A stretch of DNA of 64,000 nt from Rugalucina vietnamica (lineage: Eukaryota > Mollusca > Bivalvia > Lucinida > Lucinidae). Location: the NCBI GenBank assembly GCA_964017185.1, contig OZ024884.1, positions 19,996,048-20,060,047 of the forward strand. Direction: 5' to 3'. The translations under genes were made by a program, and so were the position numbers. Under the pieces are notes generated by a model, which worked only from the letters and a program-made list of their open reading frames with translations, made no database searches and was not told where the DNA came from. Shown piece after piece: positions 55,935-64,000 of this stretch (positions within the stretch are counted from its first letter, which is position 1; each line of letters begins with the position of its first letter).

Positions 55935-56345
55935 AAAAGGTACAAGTAGGCAAAGATCAGGAAAAGGCGCTATCAGAAAAAGATTCCCACTCCAAAAACC
56001 GAGGTGGAAAAAAAAAACAAACTAACAATCAGGTACTTATACCATGAAACATATCGTAAGTCGAATGAGCAGCTATTTTCCCAATAGGTGGCCACTCAGT
56101 TACCTTAACTTAACTAGAAATATGAAAACATACATAAGGCGCCAACAGCACAAAAATTTTAAACACCAAGACATAAAACAAAAAGAACCACCACAGAAGT
56201 ATCGACTTGGGACGATCAGTAACACAAAGTTACTAGCGGGCTTAAACCGGTTTTACAGGTACCTAACCTCACCCTCAGCTTCTGCAGTGGTTCATAACAT
56301 TTAGTTAGTTATTCGGTCCTCGTGGTGAATCTCTAACTAGTCAAT
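55935..56345 (-). mobile_element. Family X 3'-end fragment (copy X6)
   Basis: Antisense 3' end from AAAAAGGTACAAGTAGGC to the ACTAGTCAATGAATCAT block, ~410 bp, with one structured module and no coding sequence. Confidence 0.82.
56185..56293 (-). ncRNA. Conserved structured RNA module, copy F
   Basis: The outer stem pairs at 15 of 15 positions including G-U (GAACCACTGCAGAAG / CTTCTGTGGTGGTTC). The loop palindrome is AGGTACCT, a third version. The hairpin is AGTAAC/GTTACT. Confidence 0.72.
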
Positions 56346-56351
56346 GAATCA

Positions 56352-56463
56352 TCTACAGCTATTGCCCTTCTGTTTTCCCGTATAAAATGACAGCCGTGGT
56401 TCGTATCAGGTAAAATCACGACAGTCGTTTTATACGGGAAAAACCAAATGGGCAATAGCTGTT
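56352..56463. repeat. Hairpin/MITE-like inverted repeat
   Basis: AGCTATTGCCC..GTTTTCCCGTATAAAA and TTTTATACGGGAAAAAC..GGGCAATAGCT are inverted copies around a ~37-bp loop. Non-coding. Confidence 0.75.
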
Positions 56464-56469
56464 GATACG

Positions 56470-56640
56470 TCAACTAACTGACTTAGTAGCGATTTTAGAT
56501 ACGTGTCGCATCAGAAGTGTTATGTGCGATTATTTCAAATACACATAACACTCTGGGATTGCTGGGACTCCTTCGGCGGTCAGCTTAGAAGCATACTATT
56601 TAACTTATAACTTCCGTTATAAGAATATTTTTTTCATCTT

Positions 56641-56709
<69 letters not shown>
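56470..56709 (+). repeat. Dispersed repeat ending in (CA)n, copy 2
   Basis: Same body as 52768-52946 followed by ~66 bp of CA. Confidence 0.72.
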
Positions 56710-56711
<2 letters not shown>

Positions 56712-56919
56712 TGCTCATACTTAAGTAAACATTCAAAATAAAATGTATTTCTTAAATTGCAAATGCTATGCAAGCCACAGATAGATTATTGATTGGAAAC
56801 GAGAAATTGGCCATTTTACAGACACACGACGTTGAAACAACGCTGGATCAAATTTATTCACTTGAAAGCAACATTTGCACAAAATGTTGAAACAGTAGAA
56901 GCAACAATGGGGCACACAT

Positions 56920-57062
56920 CGTTGAAAAAATGTTAAATAAATGTTGATTCAGTCAACGTTTTAACATTGTTGAATCAATTCGATTCCTTGAATCAACATT
57001 GATTCTACAAGATTGTTTCAAATTGATTGAATCAACACTGATTCGAAATTGTTTGAACATTG
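56920..57062. repeat. Internally repetitive TTGAATCAACATTG tract
   Basis: Imperfect alternating TTGATTCA / TGAATCAA / AACATTG units, partly palindromic. Likely the end of an unidentified MITE. Non-coding. Confidence 0.5.
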
Positions 57063-57726
57063 TGTATTTGCTCAAACACAGTATAGTTTTTGCTCATAAA
57101 ATATTTAACGTACGCCTGGGTCGTTCCGTATTGGCCGTCCGTAATTTCCCTTATCAAATGACATTCGCCCGTTTGTACTTTGCCGTATTGGTTTTGTCGC
57201 CAAACAACGGAATAAAACCATAAAACCCTGTAAAGGTTGATAATCAATGATCCTACAGATGGATATTGAGAAAGATATATAGCCTCCATAAGATTATACC
57301 ATGAAAAGTTTAGGTGTTCTGTAAAAAAAACAGCAAAATAACTTACCCGCCAAAACGCAAGCGCTGTCATCAACGTACGTAATTAAGCGAACCAGTTGGA
57401 ATTTGATGAGGCGTATGTACGGTGTGATTATGGAAGAAGAATGATTTTCTGCTATAAATTACAAGAATTTGTTTCTAGAAACGTTACCATGTTATTACGT
57501 AAAGTATGTCACCATAATAATGACCCATGGTCTGCTTCATATGTACATATCTAAAGGTAAAGCACGTATTTGCTTTTTGTCATAAATTGTGGTGATCCGC
57601 TTAGCTGCTTGAATTAAAAATCATACATTGGTAATGTACGTAACACACTCTGGCACGATAAAGCCGCAGCAGTCAGAGTGTTTAAAAGCGACATTTAGTA
57701 GCTTACGGTACTGGCTTTTAGAAAAT
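57063..57726. other. Unannotated sequence
   Basis: No gene or repeat boundary that I can support. Confidence 0.35.
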
Positions 57727-60700
57727 ATATACTATAAGACTTAAGTTTAGCAATTTTTATTTAATTTCGAAATTGCAAATTAGTCAATGTCGAATGGGAA
57801 TCTCGCGCGATTTTTTTGACGATTTATGACGACCTATATAAAACATATCTATGAGGTACATGTATAACATTAAACCTGTTCGTCGCACTTACATCCGCGT
57901 CAGAGTCGATTTATACCGTCATCAATATGGCGGCTATCTGACTATACATGAATTATTCGTATTTCCATCAAAATCAATCGAAAACATCGCATTATTGCCT
58001 TTTTTGCGAAGAAAATGTATGAAATGCATCTGATCATACACACGATAGACGAATTTAGTCGATGGGTTAAAGGATATTGCTTTATCCAATCATGCGTTCG
58101 TTCGTGCATACGTCGGACATACGTTTTTCTTCAAAATACGCCAACTTAAAGACCCCGGGAGCTAATTTGATGCACCACCAGGACAAATTTTCATGGGTGC
58201 AAAATCATTCCATTGGACCCCAAAAATACAAAGAATTTTGTCCTCAAAGATAAACTCAACTGCACTATGAAAAAATGCATAGTTTCCATGGCAACCGTAA
58301 ACGAGATTCTTGAGCATGAGGGTGTGCATACAAAATTGATCATATCTCCATTGTTGCTTATCCTAGACTACTGAACATGGTCTCATTTTAAAGCTTAGAC
58401 AGCCCTTTCTTCTTATAGTAAGTAATGCAAATTATCTAATTTGCATATGCATTAATTTTAATGAAAATATGAAAAATGGCAAAAAGTCGTTAAAATCCAT
58501 AAATGAACTAATTTCAGGCCCAAACTGCCATTGTGACACTTTGTTATTGAACCAGTAATATCATATGACAAATTTATCGATGAACTTGCCCTATATGAAG
58601 ATTACCTCATTTTCATATTCATGAAAATTAATAAAATGTCAAAAAGTGAGGAAAAACGAGGGAAAATTGATAACCATTGCAAGGTATTGCATATGTTTTA
58701 AGGCCTAACTTGCATCTCTGGGACAAATTCTCAAGGCTGTTAGTGTTGTCAGAGAGACCACCTTAATGCCATCAAATATTGTCCTCAGCAATAAAAGCAT
58801 TTCCATGATGTAAAATTGCTTTTTCACACCACCTCTCATGTGATTCTACAGAATAGGGAGTACTTACAAAAATACTCATGTTCCACCAACAGAATGCTCT
58901 AAAATACTATAATTAGTCTGATAGTGATGCATGAACTGAACAATTTAATCTTTATAACTCGTATTTAAATCTCTGAACTCACTTATTTATGAAAAGTAAC
59001 AAAATAGAAAATATAAAAAAAAAATAAATAAAAATAAAAACATTAAAAATAAAGACGAATTGTGGAACAATAGGAGGTATATGTACCAAAATCGCTTTTA
59101 CCAGAGCTGTTTATCAACCCAGGGTGCTGAAAGAAGTATTCAATGAATGCTATGGCAATGTACTATGGTCCTGAAGTATTATAAGAATAATCTGATTTCC
59201 AATATCATGAATTTTAATGAAAACTAAAGACATTTTAGAGAAAAGACAATAAAAAAATGAGTTAACCTGCAAAATGACTTGTATTACGGCAATCTAAAGT
59301 CCTATAGTGCTGAAAATGGCATCAAATGGTGTCTAGGGCAATATTATAACATCCTGAATTACAATTTACGAGTCATTTGGTGTTAGTTTCATGAGTTTTA
59401 AGAATATCAACAAAACCTTTTGAATTTAGTGGGTGGGAATACGGAATAATTAAGGGGGTATACGTAGAAGAGCTATAATTGGCATCAAATGATTGCTATG
59501 ACAATTTCTGTAATGATTATAATAATCAGCTATTTTTTGTTGTATGGATATTACTGAGATCTTCATAAATAAGAGAAAAATCAACGAAAAATGAACGGGT
59601 ACACAAAAAGCAAATCACTCATATCTCAGCTGACAAAATCATAAAAATGCCGAAAATGGTTCCATTAGAATGATAGGTGAACGCACTAATAGTAGTACGA
59701 TAGCTTAACCACATGTTATTAAATTTTCTGAAAGTTACATAAAGTTTCGAAAAAATATAAAAATTGAAGAATGTGCTTCACCAAAATTTATTAAATCTTG
59801 CTTGCCAGAAAACATGATTTATACATCTGAGCACATGACAATAAAACATTGTCCTAGCAATAAATTGAGGCCATTTTGAGTTCTCCACGGCTATTGGCAG
59901 ATGAGATCTAAGCATTGTTATTGGTGTACCCCTTCATTTTTCATTGATTTTGCTATTTTTATTAAGATCTCATTAATATCAATAGATCTACAAGAAAAAT
60001 GGCTGAAGCTTGAGTAGCCGAAACCGCGGTATGAGTCTATTTCTCATTTATATGTTAACTGCAGTTCTACCCTTTTTTCTTACTTTATATATCGGATTAT
60101 ATGGTTACAGAACATTGTCTTAGCAATCATTTATTACCAATTATAGCTCCCCGGGTCTTTCAGTAACCCAGATACGGGCGTTTTTCTACGCCTACCCCTT
60201 AATTGTTCGAATTCAAAACGTTTTGTTAATATTCTTAAAACTTAAACACAAATGACCCACACTTGATAGTACAGGACGGTATAATAATGCCCTAGACACC
60301 ATTTGATGTCATTCTTCAGCACCATATGACTTTTGATTGCCGAGATACAAATCATTTTATATGCTAAATCATTTATTTATTTATTTATTTATTTATGTAT
60401 TTATTTATTTCATTTTTTCTCTCTTTAAAATTTCTTAAGCTTTCATTAAATTCATGAAACTGAAAATCAGATTACTCTTATACTATACTTTATGGTCATA
60501 GTACATTGTCATAGCATTCATTTGATACCTTTTCAGCATCCTGCGTTGGTTAACAGCTCTGGTACAAGTGATTTTGCACATATACCCTCTATTTGTTTAA
60601 CAATTTTTCGCCAATTCTTTATGTTTTTTTTTTTTTTTTTTTTAAATAATTTTCATGAATAAGTACGGTTAATTCAATGATTTAAATATTAGGTATCAAG

Positions 60701-60844
60701 GCTAAATTGTTTGGTTCATGTATCACTATCAGACCAATTATAGTACTCTATTGGTAGAATATAAGTATTATAGTAAAAACATCCTATTCTTTAGAATCGC
60801 ACGAGGAGTGGTGTGGAAACTATGTAATTTTATATCATGCAAAT

Positions 60845-60875
<31 letters not shown>

Positions 60876-63044
60876 CATTTCTGATGACAATATTTGATGG
60901 CATTAAGGTTGTCCCCCTGAAAACACTGACAGTCTTGAGAATTTGTCCCAGGGATCCAAGATAGATAGATTGTATCGTATAACATATACAATACCTTGCA
61001 ATGGATATATTTTTTCTCTCGTTTTTCCGCACTTTTTGGCATTTTTATTAATATTCATGAATATGCAAATGAGATGATTTTCAAATAATACCAGGTCATC
61101 AATAAATTCGTCATATGATATTACGGGTTCAATAACAAAGTGTCAAAACGACAGCTTGGGCCTGAAATTACTACTTTTATGGATTTTTAAAGATTTTTCT
61201 GCCATTTTGCATGTTTTTATGAAAATTAATGAGTATGCTAATTAGAAAATTTGCATTACTTACCATAAAAAGAGCTATGTCTATGCTTTAAAATGAGGCC
61301 TTGTTCAATAATCTAAGATAAGTAGCAGTGGAGATATGATCAATTTTGTATGTATACCCCCATCTTCAAGAATCACGTTAATGGTTGCCATGGAAACCGT
61401 GCATTTTTCATAGTGCATTTGAGTTTATCTTTGGGGACAATATTTTTTTTTTTTCATTTCTGGGGTGTCAGTGAATGATTTGGCACCAATAAAAATGTCT
61501 TGGGCGATGCAAACTAGGTCAAATTAGCTCCCGGTGTACTTTGCATAGTTTGGCACTTTTGTATGCAGATTTTATCGTGACGTGGCTCATATTTTCAGTG
61601 CTATGCCCTTTGTGAGAGATACTTTTGTGCTAAAATAGCTTTTATAAATACATTTGGTATAATCCACCCATTTAAAAACAGCGATAAGCTGGAAAATCAA
61701 TTTTATCTGGCAAGCATAATATGAAAATGGTTGTTTAAAATGCATACTATGAGTGAGCTGGTCGCCATTTTGATGACGTCATATTTCAGCCCAGACGCGG
61801 GTCTCAGGGCGACGAACTCGTTTAAATTGTTGCATATGCCCCAAAGTTTGATTTAAGGTAGGTCGTCACAAATCGTCATGAAATTCCCACGGGACGATTT
61901 TTTTTGCCCATTCGACATTGACTACAAGATGAATTGAACTAAAACCTTTAACCCATCAATATTTAATCTTTAAGGAACCACAATTTCTACTTTTCGCCGG
62001 AAAGGCATCTTTTCCTGACGCAGTTACGCTACGTCAAAGTTTACAGGGGTGTCACCTCAAAATTCACATTGTTTCTCGCCATATGAAAAGTTAACCTTTT
62101 ATTCCCAAAACAGTCATTTCACATCTTCTTGTGCTCAAAAAGAGTACAGTACCATGATCGTAGAGATTTGGTTCCATTATGGTACCAGGTAACGCCCCCG
62201 TTGTATGACGTAACTGACGTCATTTTGCTCCCTGGCCTTTCTCCCGAGGTGAACCCATATGTGTTTAATTGCTGAAATGACGTGCGATTTCGCTTTTACG
62301 AGAAAAAATTCACATAGCAGACCTGTAAGTTTTGATGTGATGTCAAGTCTAGTCTTGCACGTTTACGTTTAACGTTAACAGGACCAAAAACGTAACGATG
62401 ATATTCACGGTGTTCACACCACGCAGGTTGTTTCCTGTCAGCTGTTTCGATACAAACCCATCTTTCCATGTCATGAATTATCAAACCTTATATTCGTGGT
62501 TGCCTACAAACAGATTACGTCAATATGACGTCAAATTGGCATTGCCCTATATCATGACAGCCTTACGTTGCCTGGCGTCATGGTGCCGGTTTTAGATGCT
62601 ATCAGCTGATGGAATATGGTTCTAGGACACTGTATCGTACTCTAGCAAACTAAGAAATTTCAATTGGCTTCCTTTTTCTTAATGTCTGCACTTAGCATAT
62701 TGATATTCGTGTAACGCTGGTTTAACGTCAGGCCATGACGGTGTCCCCTCACGGAATTTTTCAAATGTCATTCCGGTTTATTCGTTACGACACTTTTACC
62801 AATCAAACAAGGCAAAAATTGATAACATGTGATGCACGTGGAATGCTGGGCACGTGATTTGTATGATTTTTTAAACGTAACGTAGCAACACCTGGCCGTG
62901 AGAAAATCACACAAACTCGTCTCGAAACATGAATTTGAGCATCACTTGACATATTAAAAGCGTACGTAAATAAAGTTTTCAAACATTTGATTTTGAAAAT
63001 AATGATGGATGAAAAAACTGCTAAACTTAAGTCTTATAGTATAT
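57727..63044. mobile_element. 1.18-kb non-autonomous TIR element, copy 2 (interrupted)
   Basis: A perfect 26-bp TIR (ATATACTATAAGACTTAAGT...; 57727-57752 and 63019-63044) surrounds sequence collinear with 16743-17926. It is split at TA by the 4140-bp foldback element. Without it the length is about 1178 bp. No transposase. ATAT beside ACTATAAG at both ends may be the target duplication. Confidence 0.82.
57783..61922. mobile_element. 4.1-kb foldback element with ~2-kb inverted arms
   Basis: Begins GTCAATGTCGAATGGG and ends with its inverse, flanked by TA on both sides. The arms are diverged reverse complements around a centre near 59800. Examples are GGGAGCTAATTTGA at 58156 versus TCAAATTAGCTCCC near 61519, and TTTTAAGAATATCAACAAAA near 59396 versus its inverse near 60220. 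Each arm contains AT-rich simple tracts (TTTA repeats at 60370-60412, poly-T at 60847-60875). No ORF of note. Confidence 0.82.
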
Positions 63045-63804
63045 GTTTACTAAACTCCCCGGCTTGGTGCACCCATGCTAAATCATAGCCTAACAGGTCC
63101 TGGATCTCTTTACCAATACACCACAGAGGCTTCTACATTGCATTTGTTTCCTGAGGAAGCTAGCATGGGCTGGTCGCTAGAATAGGCTGGCCCTCCAGAT
63201 CTCTCATCCGTTTGTACACTTACTACTATATAACACCTGTTTTTAACATCTGTTTTTAAATCTGATCATGCGCTATAGACGTACACTGCATGCGAAAAGA
63301 CATATTATACACTTTGTTGTCAAGTATTTTCAAATTTTCAGGCAATGGAAAACAATTTTTGGTTATTAACACGATTGGGTGACCGGATTTTAGTGTATCC
63401 ATTTGGTAGCATTAAAAGTCAAATCGAAGTGCGTGTCTAAATAGCATAAACGCGCTTAAAGTGACTGATGATTTTAGCTACTGGCATGAAACATCAAGGT
63501 ATAACACAAATGCTTTGACCATCTTCAAATGCTTAATTACGACAAGGTGCTAGAACTCAGATTTTAAACGTTTAAAGTTTATAAAGAAAACTTTAAATTT
63601 TTGCGCGTAAAATGAAACGAATTCGAAAGTTTGAATCACAATAATTAAAAAAATAATAGACACGGTCTTGTTTAAAAATTACTATAACTTTTGGCGCTGT
63701 AATTATATGCCGAAGTGTTTTGACCACTTTACGCTTGTCGTCAGCGAAAAACACTAGCTTCTTAAAAGGCATTAAACGAATGTACTTAAGGTTGAACGTT
63801 ATCA
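63045..63804. other. Unannotated sequence
   Basis: No gene recognised. The antisense frame at 63593-63805 has no motif to support it. Confidence 0.35.
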
Positions 63805-63960
63805 CTCCCAGCAGGCACTTGACGTCAACTTGACGTCAGATATTGGTTGTATTTTGGTCACGACATCATACAACCAATAACCAACGTCCACCTGACGTCC
63901 AGTTATGACGTCAGTGGACGTATTGATATGACGTCAAATTGACGCCGGATTCAAACATCA
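63805..63960. repeat. GACGTC-rich repeat end
   Basis: CCCAGCAGGCACTTGACGTC is followed by repeated TTGACGTCA, CTGACGTC, ATGACGTCA palindromes and a CCAATA/TATTGG inverted pair. Resembles the CAGCAGGC-terminated MITEs of many invertebrates and fish; it runs towards the window edge. Confidence 0.5.
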
Positions 63961-64000
63961 GTCTAACGCCATATGTCGACAGAGTTAGCTGCCCTTGAAA

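Noticed and set aside
63593-63805. 70-residue antisense frame
   Set aside because: No homology or motif recognised, AT-rich codons, no splice or promoter context.

Overview
This is AT-rich metazoan genomic DNA, almost certainly from a mollusc and probably a bivalve. That is inferred from tRNA-derived SINEs, the AGCTCACCT...AGGTGAGC repeat family whose tandem internal units read like those common in bivalve introns, Gmr1-type LTR elements, Penelope-like elements (PLEs), BEL/Pao and PHD-finger LINEs. There are no bacterial operons, rRNA genes, CRISPR arrays or convincing functional tRNA genes. The only host coding sequence I can support is two phase-1 exons on the + strand (2712-2942 and 22422-22678), each encoding two calcium-binding EGF-like domains. 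They may belong to one secreted or matrix multi-EGF gene whose ~19.5-kb intron is filled with mobile DNA; the second exon carries the stop codon.

Layout. 1-7.2 kb: TIR and foldback elements, the first EGF exon, a SINE, a decayed LINE and a PLE 3' end. 7.8-15.3 kb: a bivalve repeat split by Gmr1-like LTR element 1 (8341-14376, TSD ATTG). 16.7-17.9 kb: a 1.18-kb TIR element. 18.2-22.4 kb: a hairpin element and a tandem repeat array containing a PLE fragment, then the terminal EGF exon. 23.3-27.2 kb: an antisense APE-type LINE with three in-frame stops. 27.3-30.5 kb: two GIY-YIG PLE copies, one ending in a candidate hammerhead ribozyme. 32-34.7 kb: a BEL/Pao remnant broken by a young hairpin element. 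36.4-40.0 kb: two tandem copies of a second PLE family (here 'family X'). The downstream copy was split at ATAG by Gmr1-like element 2 (40044-52423), which itself hosts a 2.16-kb TIR transposon beginning CACAGTG (TSD TCAAA) and, in its 3' LTR, a PHD-finger LINE. 52.4-56.5 kb: more family X pieces. 57.7-63.0 kb: a second copy of the 1.18-kb TIR element, interrupted at TA by a 4.1-kb foldback element.

The most interesting signals are: (1) a ~107-nt RNA-like module in six copies, in family X 3' regions and in one separate insertion, with compensatory stem changes and an 8-nt loop palindrome that changes sequence but stays palindromic; (2) four canonical heat-shock elements ahead of a TATA box in the Gmr1-like LTR; (3) the 5-bp-TSD transposon whose ends equal the RSS heptamer; (4) integrase-before-RT gene order in the LTR elements; (5) the PLE hammerhead candidate. 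All mobile coding sequences seen here carry stops, frameshifts or deletions, so none looks autonomous.
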